Part shown: positions 15,492 through 22,869 of the stretch, in pieces
Layout of the letters: every line of letters starts with the position of its first letter
Position numbering within the stretch: the stretch's first letter is position 1
NCBI GenBank assembly: GCA_900543055.1
Contig: UQQI01000019.1
Span: 1 to 27,444, forward strand
DNA length: 27,444 bases
DNA from: an uncultured Mollicutes bacterium
GTDB taxonomy: Bacteria; Bacillota_I; Bacilli_A; RF39; UBA660
Reading direction: 5' to 3'
Made by a program: the position numbers and the translations under genes
The notes under the pieces: generated by a model
What the model was told of the DNA's origin: nothing
The model's database searches: none
The model's input: the letters and a program-made list of their open reading frames with translations, nothing else

Positions 15492-16799
15492 ATGGTAAGC
15501 GTAAGAAAACGTGGAAAGGTATATGAATACCGAATTGAAATAGCATCTATTGATGGAACAAGAAAGTGGCTAACAAAGTCAGGATTTAAAACTAAACAAG
15601 AAGCATTACATGAAGGAGCATTAGCTTATAATGAATATTACTATTATGGTAAGAAGAATAAGAATAGAGATATGTCATTTGCAGACTATCTTGATTATTG
15701 GATTGATAATTATTGTAATTTTAATTTAAAATATGCAACTATAGTTACATATTTAAATATTATTAAGGTTCATTTAAAACCTAAACTAGGAATGTATAAG
15801 TTATCTCAAATAGATTCAGAACTTATACAAAATTTTATTAATCAATTATATGTAGATAATAAATTTTCAAAACATTATCTTCATGGAATACTAAAAACAA
15901 TAAAAGGAGCATTAAAATATGCTTGTTATGATGTAAATTTTATTAATCATAATCCAGCAGAACATGTTCATATTCCAAGATACGAAATAGTAACTGGAGA
16001 TCCTGTACATATTTATACTCAAGAGGAAATAGAAAGAATATTAGATAGATTTAAAGATTTACCATATATCTATTATTCATTCTTAACAGCATACTATACA
16101 GGATTAAGAGTTTCAGAAGTATATGGATTAACTTGGGATAACATTGATTTTGAAAATAAAACATTGACTGTCAATAAAAACATAATAAGAAAGAATAAAG
16201 ATGGACTACCTAAAAGATATAATATAGCTAAAGGACATTCTACTGAAACATGGTTTTATGGAAGTTGTAAGAATCCTCAGTCAAGAAGAACTATTGCGAT
16301 TGGTGATACATTAATTAAGGCATTAAAAGAATATAAGAAACTAACAGAAGAACATAAAAAATTTTATGGAGATAAATATTTAAAACATTATGAAAAGAAA
16401 GTATTAAATGAATATACTAAAAGAGAAGAAATTAAAATAGTTGATGCAGAAGCAGAGTTGGATGTTAATTTACCAGAAGCAAGATTAATATTTGTTAAAC
16501 CTAATGGTCAATTTAGAGGAACTGAAACACCAAGACATGCTTATAAGGTAATCAATTATGAATTAAAAATACCTAGTAGATTCCATGACTTTAGAGATAC
16601 ACATGCAACAAGATTAATTGAGCAAGGTGCAGATATTAAAGCAGTATCTAAAAGATTAGGTCATTCAACTATTATGACTACTTATAATATCTATGTAAGA
16701 GTAACTGAAAAGATGGAAACTGATACCGTAGATAGATTTGAAAATTATACTAACTCATTAGATATACCAAATAATGAAGAAATATTATATAAAGACTAA
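15492..16799 (+). CDS. Tyrosine recombinase/integrase of an integrative element
   Basis: 435-aa site-specific recombinase. The N-terminal arm-DNA-binding domain (about 1-50; VRKRGKVYEYRIEI, then GFKTKQEAL) is followed by a SAM-like core-binding domain (about 62-165) and the catalytic domain (about 185-415). Catalytic residues: R206 (TGLRVSEVYGL), H365 and R368 (HDFR), H391 (LGHST) and nucleophile Y401 (NIY). All are present, so it should be active. GAAAGAGG precedes the ATG. It reads away from secA into the element and lies next to the GTCCAC repeats, so it marks the left end of the insertion. I see no excisionase gene next to it. Confidence 0.93.
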   Translation: MVSVRKRGKVYEYRIEIASIDGTRKWLTKSGFKTKQEALHEGALAYNEYYYYGKKNKNRDMSFADYLDYWIDNYCNFNLKYATIVTYLNIIKVHLKPKLGMYKLSQIDSELIQNFINQLYVDNKFSKHYLHGILKTIKGALKYACYDVNFINHNPAEHVHIPRYEIVTGDPVHIYTQEEIERILDRFKDLPYIYYSFLTAYYTGLRVSEVYGLTWDNIDFENKTLTVNKNIIRKNKDGLPKRYNIAKGHSTETWFYGSCKNPQSRRTIAIGDTLIKALKEYKKLTEEHKKFYGDKYLKHYEKKVLNEYTKREEIKIVDAEAELDVNLPEARLIFVKPNGQFRGTETPRHAYKVINYELKIPSRFHDFRDTHATRLIEQGADIKAVSKRLGHSTIMTTYNIYVRVTEKMETDTVDRFENYTNSLDIPNNEEILYKD

Positions 16800-16846
16800 T
16801 TTCCTTTCTTAAAAGAATATTGCATACTAAATGAAGAGAATTTATG

Positions 16847-16855
16847 TGTTATAAT
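16847..16855 (+). promoter_or_regulatory. Extended -10 promoter of the HTH membrane protein gene
   Basis: TGTTATAAT about 50 bp before the start codon; no good -35 at normal spacing. Confidence 0.55.
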
Positions 16856-16905
16856 TGTAAGTGTAAGAGAAAGATAAATAGTAATTTGTATGAAAGAGTG
16901 GTTAT

Positions 16906-17517
16906 ATGGAATTTTGTGATAAAATTAAAAAAATAAGAACAGATAACAATTTAACTCAAGAACAATTTGCAGAAAAATTATATGTGTCAAGAACGGCAGT
17001 TTCTAAATGGGAAAGTGGAAAAGGATATCCAAGTATAGATTCATTAAAATATATGTCAAAGTTATTTAATATTTCTATTGATGATTTATTATCAAGTGAG
17101 GAAATATTAGATATTGCTGAACAGGACAAACAACAAAAAATAAAAAAGAATAATGGTTTCATATTTGGGGCATTTGATTTATTATCTTTATTTATGATTA
17201 TTCTTCCATTATATGTATTTACTGTTAATAATTATATATATTCGGTTTCATTATTTGCGAAAAATGATTTATTAAATTATATAAAAATCTCATATCTAGT
17301 TAGTTATATAATCTTGTTTATAATAGGTATTATTGAAATAATATTGAGTTTATTAGGAAAAGAAAAAATACAAAAATATCTTAATATTATTTCAATATCA
17401 ATTCATTTATTAGTAATACTTTTTTTGATAATGACAAAAGAACCTTATGCTTGTAGTTTAATTTTTATGTTATTTGTATTTAAATCATTTTTGTTATTTT
17501 CTAACGAAAAAAAGTAA
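16906..17517 (+). CDS. Xre-family HTH regulator fused to a membrane domain
   Basis: 203 aa. Residues about 1-65 form a Cro/C1-type HTH: LTQEQFAEKLYVSRTAVSKWESGKGYPSIDSL in two adjoining blocks, ending NISIDDLLSSEE. A charged linker (about 70-85) leads to four predicted membrane helices (about 87-107, 122-146, 155-172, 178-198). Such HTH-TM proteins are common in Firmicute accessory DNA and are thought to sense membrane or envelope signals, but the ligand here is unknown. The ribosome binding site is weak (AGAGTGG). It lies 117 bp before a PAP2-family gene, which is a possible target. Confidence 0.8.
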   Translation: MEFCDKIKKIRTDNNLTQEQFAEKLYVSRTAVSKWESGKGYPSIDSLKYMSKLFNISIDDLLSSEEILDIAEQDKQQKIKKNNGFIFGAFDLLSLFMIILPLYVFTVNNYIYSVSLFAKNDLLNYIKISYLVSYIILFIIGIIEIILSLLGKEKIQKYLNIISISIHLLVILFLIMTKEPYACSLIFMLFVFKSFLLFSNEKK

Positions 17518-17634
17518 AAAAATTAATGTGAAAAAAAGTGTCGAAAAAAGACGATGATGTGAAAGTAAGTTTCTTGAACATTTTCTTTAATCATAATAAA
17601 CTGAATTTGTAAAAAAACAAGAAAGGAGTTTATT

Positions 17635-18285
17635 ATGAAAAAGAAGAGAAAAGATATTTTTGTATGTGGAGGGTTATTTGCTGTAGCGATTATATATACG
17701 ATATTAGTAAAATATATTGATGTACAAGCAATCGGTCCAAAAGATTCATTAGTTGGATTTGCTACAATTAATAAATTTATTTTTAATCTTACTGGAGTAA
17801 ATATGGTATGGTATTCAATAACAGATTGGTTAGGATTTGTGCCATTAATTATTGCTTTTATATATGCAATGATTGGATTAGTTCAAATGATTAAAAGAAA
17901 AAATATATTAAAGGTAGATAAAGAAATATTAGGATTAGGAGTATTCTATATTATAGTAATTGGATTATATATCTTATTTGAAACTTATATAATTAATTAT
18001 AGACCAACATTAATGGATGGAATTTTAGAGGCTTCTTATCCATCTTCGCACACATTATTATCAGTATGTATTTGTGGTAGTTCTTTAATGATTAATAAAT
18101 ATTTATTTAAAAATAAGAACTTTTTCAAAGTAGAAAATATTATTTCTATATTATCGATATTAGTAATTGTTATAGGAAGATTTATTTCTGGTGTGCATTG
18201 GTTTACTGATATTATTGGTGCAATTTTAATTTCAATAGCTTTATTAAAAGCATTAAATATATATATTAAATGTATAAATAAGTAA
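17635..18285 (+). CDS. PAP2-family membrane phosphatase
   Basis: 216 aa with about six membrane helices. The PAP2 signatures are INYRP (about 120), YPSSHT (about 136-141, catalytic His) and GRFISGVHWFTDIIGA (about 181-196, SRx5HxxxD-like block with Gly in place of Ser). The leading Lys of the first motif is not evident. Family members dephosphorylate lipid phosphates; BcrC-type members act on undecaprenyl pyrophosphate and give bacitracin resistance. That role is only an inference from the resistance-rich setting. AAAGGAG supports the start. A terminator pair follows. Confidence 0.85.
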   Translation: MKKKRKDIFVCGGLFAVAIIYTILVKYIDVQAIGPKDSLVGFATINKFIFNLTGVNMVWYSITDWLGFVPLIIAFIYAMIGLVQMIKRKNILKVDKEILGLGVFYIIVIGLYILFETYIINYRPTLMDGILEASYPSSHTLLSVCICGSSLMINKYLFKNKNFFKVENIISILSILVIVIGRFISGVHWFTDIIGAILISIALLKALNIYIKCINK

Positions 18286-18330
18286 TACAAATTACAATTT
18301 TATAGTTATTGATTTATAGTAATTTACCGA

Positions 18331-18359
18331 AAAGATTGTCAGTAATGACAGTCTTTTTT
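18331..18359 (+). terminator. Terminator of PAP2 gene (first of two)
   Basis: AAAGATTGTC (18331-18340) pairs with GACAGTCTTT (18347-18356, one G-U pair), then T. Confidence 0.8.
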
Positions 18360-18378
18360 GTACGACAAGCAGTTATAC

Positions 18379-18413
18379 AAATAGATTAGTTCAGTGCAAC
18401 TAATCTATTTTTT
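18379..18413 (+). terminator. Second tandem terminator before the VOC-padR promoter
   Basis: A 13-bp perfect stem, AAATAGATTAGTT (18379-18391) with AACTAATCTATTT (18398-18410), loop CAGTGC, then T. With the first hairpin it insulates the next operon from upstream transcription. Confidence 0.85.
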
Positions 18414-18459
18414 ATAAGAATTATAAACGAATTAAATGCAATTATTTTTTTATTATTTA

Positions 18460-18488
18460 TTGACATTTAATTATAACTACTATAAAAT
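18460..18488 (+). promoter_or_regulatory. Promoter of the VOC-padR(-tet) unit
   Basis: Consensus TTGACA (18460-18465), a 17-bp spacer and TAAAAT (18483-18488). The -10 lies in the centre of a perfect inverted repeat. Confidence 0.75.
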
Positions 18489-18496
18489 ATAGTAGT
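18476..18496 (+). promoter_or_regulatory. Probable PadR operator
   Basis: ACTACTATA (18476-18484) and TATAGTAGT (18488-18496) form a perfect 9-bp inverted repeat with a 3-bp centre, covering the -10 element. A repressor bound here would block polymerase. The padR gene downstream in the same unit is the natural candidate (autorepression is common in the family). Confidence 0.65.
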
Positions 18497-18528
18497 GTAG
18501 TTTGTAGTAAAAAGGAGATGCGGAGTAT

Positions 18529-18879
18529 ATGAAAAATTATGACAACTATTTTCTTCCTGTAGATAATATGGAAGAAGCAAAAAGATATTATGAGGAAATA
18601 TTGGGGTTAAAAAAGAAATTTGATTTCTCTGATAAGGGAATGGTTGCTTATAATATTGGAAATGAAGAACCTGCAATAATTTTAAAAGACAAAAATAAAT
18701 TTGAGAATTTAAAGCCTACAATATGGTTTAAAGTAGAAGATGTTGCAATCTTCTATAAAGAAATGTTGAATAATGGTATAAAATTTTTGAGTGAGCCTTT
18801 TAAAATTGGAACTGGTAATGCAGTCGAGTTTGAAGATCCATTTGGAAATAGACTTGGCGTTACAGATTATATTAAGTAA
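18529..18879 (+). CDS. VOC-superfamily protein (glyoxalase/bleomycin-resistance fold)
   Basis: 116 aa, the size of a single two-module VOC unit. The first module has FLPVDNMEEAKRYYEEILGL, the second WFKVEDVAIFYKEMLNNG and the typical end EFEDPFGNRLGVTDY. Metal ligands cannot be assigned with confidence. Members include glyoxalases, dioxygenases and drug-binding or drug-modifying resistance proteins, so the substrate is unknown. AAAGGAG is upstream. It shares a promoter with padR 12 bp downstream, suggesting that it handles or senses the compound PadR responds to. Confidence 0.8.
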   Translation: MKNYDNYFLPVDNMEEAKRYYEEILGLKKKFDFSDKGMVAYNIGNEEPAIILKDKNKFENLKPTIWFKVEDVAIFYKEMLNNGIKFLSEPFKIGTGNAVEFEDPFGNRLGVTDYIK

Positions 18880-18891
18880 GGAGTAGAGATT

Positions 18892-19419
18892 ATGTCAAAT
18901 ATAGATTTGGTATTATTAGGACTTATTAAACAAAAATCACAAAGTGCTTATGATATTAAAAAAAATATAGAATATCGTAATATACCAAGATGGGTAAAAA
19001 TTAGTGAACAGTCTATTTATAAGAAAGTATTACAATTAGAATCAAAAGAATATATTGTTAGCCATAAAGAGAAAGAGGGAAATATGCCAGATAAAGCAAT
19101 ATATACTATTACTAACAAAGGTAATGATTATTTTAATAAACTTATGAATGATATTTCAAATTCTGATGTTAGTCTATATTTGGATTTTAATATTATTATC
19201 ACGAATTTAGATTTAGTAGATGATGAACAAAAAAAGATTCTTGTTTCTAATATAAAATCAAAGATATTAGAATTAAAAGAATTACTAAATGAAAGACAAT
19301 CTCATAGACAACATATTCCTAATGTTGGAAAACAAATGTTCAAACAACAATTAGCATTAGTAGAAACATTAGAAAAGTGGATAATTGATTTTGAGAATAG
19401 TTTAAAAGAACAAAATTAG
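18892..19419 (+). CDS. PadR-family transcriptional regulator
   Basis: 175 aa. The N-terminal winged helix (about 1-85) has the PadR pattern: VLLGLIKQKSQSAYDIKK, then SEQSIYKKVLQLESKEYIV and the wing with AIYTITNKGNDYF. The C-terminal half is helical (about 95-170), the usual dimerisation region. PadR proteins repress detoxification genes until a phenolic or drug-like ligand binds. TAAGGAG serves as ribosome binding site. No terminator is visible between padR and the tetracycline gene 49 bp on, so its regulation may extend to that gene. Confidence 0.85.
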   Translation: MSNIDLVLLGLIKQKSQSAYDIKKNIEYRNIPRWVKISEQSIYKKVLQLESKEYIVSHKEKEGNMPDKAIYTITNKGNDYFNKLMNDISNSDVSLYLDFNIIITNLDLVDDEQKKILVSNIKSKILELKELLNERQSHRQHIPNVGKQMFKQQLALVETLEKWIIDFENSLKEQN

Positions 19420-19468
19420 CAAATATTGATTTTAAGTTAAAAGATAAATTTGTAGGGAGGGAAATTCA

Positions 19469-21391
19469 ATGAAAATAATCAACATTGGTATTCTTGCTCA
19501 TGTAGATGCAGGAAAGACAACTTTAACGGAAAGTCTGCTTTATACAAGTGGAGCGATTTTAGAATTAGGCAGTGTAGATAAGGGAACAACAAGGACAGAT
19601 ACTATGTTTTTAGAACGTCAGCGTGGAATCACAATTCAGGCAGCAGTTACTTCTTTTAATTGGAATGACTACAAAATCAATATTGTAGATACTCCTGGAC
19701 ATACAGATTTTATAACAGAAGTGTATCGTTCCTTATCTGTTCTTGATGGAGCTATTTTAGTAATTTCTGCTAAAGATGGTGTACAAGCACAAACCAGAAT
19801 ACTATTCCATGCACTTCAAAAAATGAATATACCAACAATTATTTTTATAAATAAAATAGATCAGGATGGAATTAACTTAAATAATATTTATCAAAATATC
19901 AAAGAAAAACTTTCAAATGATATTATTGTTATGCAAAATGTAACATTAACTCCAGAAATATCAATTAAAAATATTATTGATTTAGATGATTGGGATCCTG
20001 TAATTTCCAAAAATGATAAACTTTTAGAAAAATATATTGCAGGAGAAAAATTGACTATACAAGAATTAACGTATGAAGAATATAGGTGTGTTAAAAAAGG
20101 TTCGTTGTTTCCTATATACCATGGAAGTGCTAGAAATAATATAGGGACTCAACAACTCATCGAAGCTATTTCAAATCTTTTTTGTCCTGAAATGAATGAG
20201 AATGATTCAGAACTATGTGGAAGGGTTTTTAAAATTGAATATACAGACCATAAGCAAAGATTAGTTTATTTGCGTCTTTACAGTGGAACATTACACTTAC
20301 GAGATACAATTATATTGCCAGAAAAAAAGAAAGTGAAACTTACAGAAATATATATTCCTTCAAATGGAGAAATGATACAGACAAAAACAGTTTGTTCTGG
20401 AGATATTTTTATTATACCTAACAATACATTAAGATTGAACGATATTATAGGAAATGAAAAGCTTTTGCCATGCAATGTATGGAATGACAAGACTGTACCA
20501 ATACTACGAACAAGAATTGAACCGATAAAAATAGAAGAGAGAGAAAAATTATTGGATGCTCTTACAGAAATTGCAGATACTGATCCTCTTTTACGTTATT
20601 ATGTTGATACGATAACACATGAAATCATCATTTCTTTTTTAGGAACAGTGCAGTTAGAAGTTATCTGTTCTCTGTTGACTGAAAAATATCACATAAACAT
20701 AAGAATCGAAGATCCAACTGTAATTTATTTGGAAAAGCCATTACAAAAGGCAGATTATACTATTCATATTGAAGTACCACCAAATCCATTTTGGGCATCA
20801 ATTGGATTATCAATAACTCCACTTCCAATTGGCAGTGGAATACAGTACGAAAGCAAAGTTTCACTCGGTTATTTAAATCAAAGTTTTCAAAATGCAGTAA
20901 GAGAAGGTATTGATTATGGACTGGAGCAAGGATTGTATGGTTGGAAAGTGACAGATTGTAAAATATGTTTTGAATATGGTGTTTATTATAGCCCTGTTAG
21001 TACTCCCTCGGATTTTCGCTTTCTTGCCCCAATTGTACTTGAACAAGCATTGAAAAAAGCGGGAACGCAATTATTAGAGCCATATCTTTCGTTTATACTT
21101 TTTACACCACAGGAATACTTTTCTCGTGCATATAATGATGCACAAAAACATTGTGCAATAATTGAAACAAGTCAATCAAAAAATGATGAAGTTATTTTTA
21201 CAGGACATATTCCTGTACGTTGCATTAATGAATATCGTAATACTTTAACTCTATATACAAATGGACAAGCAGTTTTTTTGACAGAATTAAAAGATTATCA
21301 AATTGCTACTTGTGAACCAGTTATTCAATCACGTAGACCAAATAATCGAATAGATAAAGTACGCCATATGTTTAATAAAAAAGAAAATTAA
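19469..21391 (+). CDS. tet(44): Tetracycline resistance ribosomal protection protein, best match Tet(44)
   Basis: 640-aa EF-G-like GTPase that removes tetracycline from the ribosome. G motifs: AHVDAGKTT (10-18), DTPGH (74-78), NKID (128-131). The domain IV loop YSPVSTP at 507-513 is the tip that reaches the tetracycline site and matches Tet(O)/Tet(M) numbering. The C-terminus RIDKVRHMFNKKEN is family-typical. From memory it fits Tet(44) of Campylobacter fetus better than Tet(M), (O) or (W); HTDFITEVYRS replaces their HMDFLAEVYRS. The nearby ant(6)-Ib supports this. CGT Arg codons and higher GC than neighbours suggest separate origin. GGGAGGG precedes ATG. The usual leader-peptide/attenuator region is absent: padR ends 49 bp upstream. 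Confidence 0.88.
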   Translation: MKIINIGILAHVDAGKTTLTESLLYTSGAILELGSVDKGTTRTDTMFLERQRGITIQAAVTSFNWNDYKINIVDTPGHTDFITEVYRSLSVLDGAILVISAKDGVQAQTRILFHALQKMNIPTIIFINKIDQDGINLNNIYQNIKEKLSNDIIVMQNVTLTPEISIKNIIDLDDWDPVISKNDKLLEKYIAGEKLTIQELTYEEYRCVKKGSLFPIYHGSARNNIGTQQLIEAISNLFCPEMNENDSELCGRVFKIEYTDHKQRLVYLRLYSGTLHLRDTIILPEKKKVKLTEIYIPSNGEMIQTKTVCSGDIFIIPNNTLRLNDIIGNEKLLPCNVWNDKTVPILRTRIEPIKIEEREKLLDALTEIADTDPLLRYYVDTITHEIIISFLGTVQLEVICSLLTEKYHINIRIEDPTVIYLEKPLQKADYTIHIEVPPNPFWASIGLSITPLPIGSGIQYESKVSLGYLNQSFQNAVREGIDYGLEQGLYGWKVTDCKICFEYGVYYSPVSTPSDFRFLAPIVLEQALKKAGTQLLEPYLSFILFTPQEYFSRAYNDAQKHCAIIETSQSKNDEVIFTGHIPVRCINEYRNTLTLYTNGQAVFLTELKDYQIATCEPVIQSRRPNNRIDKVRHMFNKKEN

Positions 21392-21492
21392 GTTACTATT
21401 CGCTAAATTACAATTTGTTAAGTAGTTGATGATATGGATAAGTATTTAGAAATCAAAAAGATTTTTGTACTGTTTAGATGTGATTATGATAG

Positions 21493-21648
21493 AGAAAGGA
21501 TGCTAATACAATTTGGTCTGTAAGCTATGATATTAAAAATAATAGCATTTATAGGATTGATGGAAATCCAAAAAGGAAAAAATATAAAATAGATACAAGG
21601 TTAAATTTAAAGAATAATTTTATGTTTAAGGTAAATCTAAGGCAATAG
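21493..21648 (+). pseudogene. Decayed gene end, possibly of a C45/choloylglycine-hydrolase-like protein
   Basis: The 314 bp between the tetracycline and adenylyltransferase genes hold no intact gene. One frame is open from 21493 to the TAG at 21646-21648 and has no start. It reads ANTIWSVSYDIKNNSIYRID and then NPKRKKYKIDTRLN. The paired strands W-S-V-x-Y-D and I-Y-R resemble, to my eye, the C-terminal end of linear-amide C-N hydrolases. A short frame from ATG 21435 (DKYLEIKKIFVLF) ends out of phase with it and could be another piece of the same decayed gene. I cannot confirm the family. Confidence 0.35.
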
Positions 21649-21664
21649 AAAATTTACTTTTTTC

Positions 21665-21673
21665 TGTTATAAT
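21665..21673 (+). promoter_or_regulatory. Extended -10 promoter of ant(6)-Ib
   Basis: TGTTATAAT, about 33 bp before the start codon, so the gene is probably transcribed apart from tet(44). Confidence 0.6.
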
Positions 21674-21705
21674 ATAAGTAATAATAATTTTAAAAGTGAG
21701 TTGAT

Positions 21706-22563
21706 ATGAAAATGAGAACAGAGAAACAAATATATGATACTATACTTAATTTTGCTAAAGCAGATGATAGAATTAGGGTGGTTACTTTAGAAGGTTCAAG
21801 AACAAATATTAATATTATACCAGATGATTTTCAAGATTATGATATTACTTTTTTTGTCACAGACATGCAGAGTTTTATTAATAGTGATGAGTGGCTTAAT
21901 GTTTTTGGAGAGAGACTTATTATGCAAAAACCCGAGGATATGGAATTGTTTCCAAAAGAAGAAAAAGGGTATTCATATCTTATGTTATTTTGGGACGGAG
22001 TTAAAATAGATTTGACATTATTGCCATTAGAAGTTTTAGATGAATATTTTACTTGGGATAAATTAGTAAAATTATTATTAGATAAGGATAATCGTGTTAC
22101 TAATATACCAGTACCTACAGATGAAGATTATTATATAGAACATCCGACAGCACGTTCTTTTGATGATTGCTGTAATGAATTTTGGAATACTGTAACATAT
22201 GTAGTGAAAGGATTATGTCGAAAGGAAATTTTATTTGCAATCGACCATTTAAATAATATTGTGCGTATGGAATTACTGCGAATGATTTCATGGAAGGTTG
22301 GAATAGAGCAAGGTTATAGTTTTAGTCTAGGAAAAAACTATAAATTTTTAGAACGATATATTTCACCTGAATTATGGAAGAAAATTCTTGCTACATATAA
22401 TATGGGGTCATATACAGAAATGTGGAAATCTTTAGAATTATGTATGGGAATTTTTAGAATGGTATCAAAAGAAGTGGCACAATGTTTAAATTATTTATAT
22501 CCAGATTATGATAAAAATATTAGTAATTATGTTATAAGACAAAAAGAAAAATATCAAAGATAA
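21706..22563 (+). CDS. ant(6)-Ib: Aminoglycoside 6-nucleotidyltransferase, best match ANT(6)-Ib
   Basis: 285-aa enzyme that adenylylates the 6-hydroxyl of streptomycin. The nucleotidyltransferase core shows RIRVVTLEGSRTN (GSR, about 25-33) and DFQDYDITFFV (catalytic D-x-D-type acidic pair, about 42-52), plus DGVKIDLTLLP with the third acidic residue. The C-terminal helical domain includes EFWNTVTYVVKGLCRKEILF and MELLRMISWKVG. From memory it matches ANT(6)-Ib, first described together with tet(44) in C. fetus; the same two genes lie here about 300 bp apart. The start is MKMRTEKQ with GTGAG upstream; the second ATG two codons on is an alternative. A terminator follows. Confidence 0.88.
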   Translation: MKMRTEKQIYDTILNFAKADDRIRVVTLEGSRTNINIIPDDFQDYDITFFVTDMQSFINSDEWLNVFGERLIMQKPEDMELFPKEEKGYSYLMLFWDGVKIDLTLLPLEVLDEYFTWDKLVKLLLDKDNRVTNIPVPTDEDYYIEHPTARSFDDCCNEFWNTVTYVVKGLCRKEILFAIDHLNNIVRMELLRMISWKVGIEQGYSFSLGKNYKFLERYISPELWKKILATYNMGSYTEMWKSLELCMGIFRMVSKEVAQCLNYLYPDYDKNISNYVIRQKEKYQR

Positions 22564-22639
22564 AACATTTCTAACATTTGATGATAAAATAATTGGATAT
22601 CAAAATTATAAAGAGGGCAACAAATTACAAGTATACTTT

Positions 22640-22677
22640 AAGATGTAAATAATTTAATATTTATATCTTATTTTTTT
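22640..22677 (+). terminator. Terminator of ant(6)-Ib
   Basis: AAGATGTAAATA (22640-22651) pairs with TATTTATATCTT (22658-22669, one G-U pair), then a T run. The IS110-type element must begin after about this point if the terminator belongs to the resistance gene. Confidence 0.7.
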
Positions 22678-22689
22678 ATGTTAAATTAT

Positions 22690-22869
22690 TTACCAAGAGT
22701 TTAAGTGAGAACGGCAAATTACAGAGGTCATAGAATCTAACAAATTGACAGTTCAGCTTTTATTTCTATTATTAATTTAGTTTAAGATAGTGAGGTCGTA
22801 GAATCTATATAACAAGCTTGATGAAATAATGGTGGAAACAAGAGACTTAAATTCAGAAAGGAGTAAATA
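22690..22869 (+). ncRNA. IS110 leader, candidate bridge RNA region
   Basis: The 306-bp gap between ant(6)-Ib and the transposase holds the terminator above and then about 190 bp of non-coding leader. It contains two copies of a 16-mer, GAGGTCATAGAATCTA at 22724 and GAGGTCGTAGAATCTA at 22792, with one mismatch and 68 bp between their starts. IS110-group elements encode a bridge RNA in the non-coding left end before the transposase. Placement fits; RNA boundaries and loops cannot be drawn reliably by eye. Confidence 0.4.

Noticed and set aside
19420..19468. Possible own promoter for tet(44) (TTGATT near 19427)
   Set aside because: No acceptable -10 at proper spacing; only weak matches expected in such AT-rich DNA.
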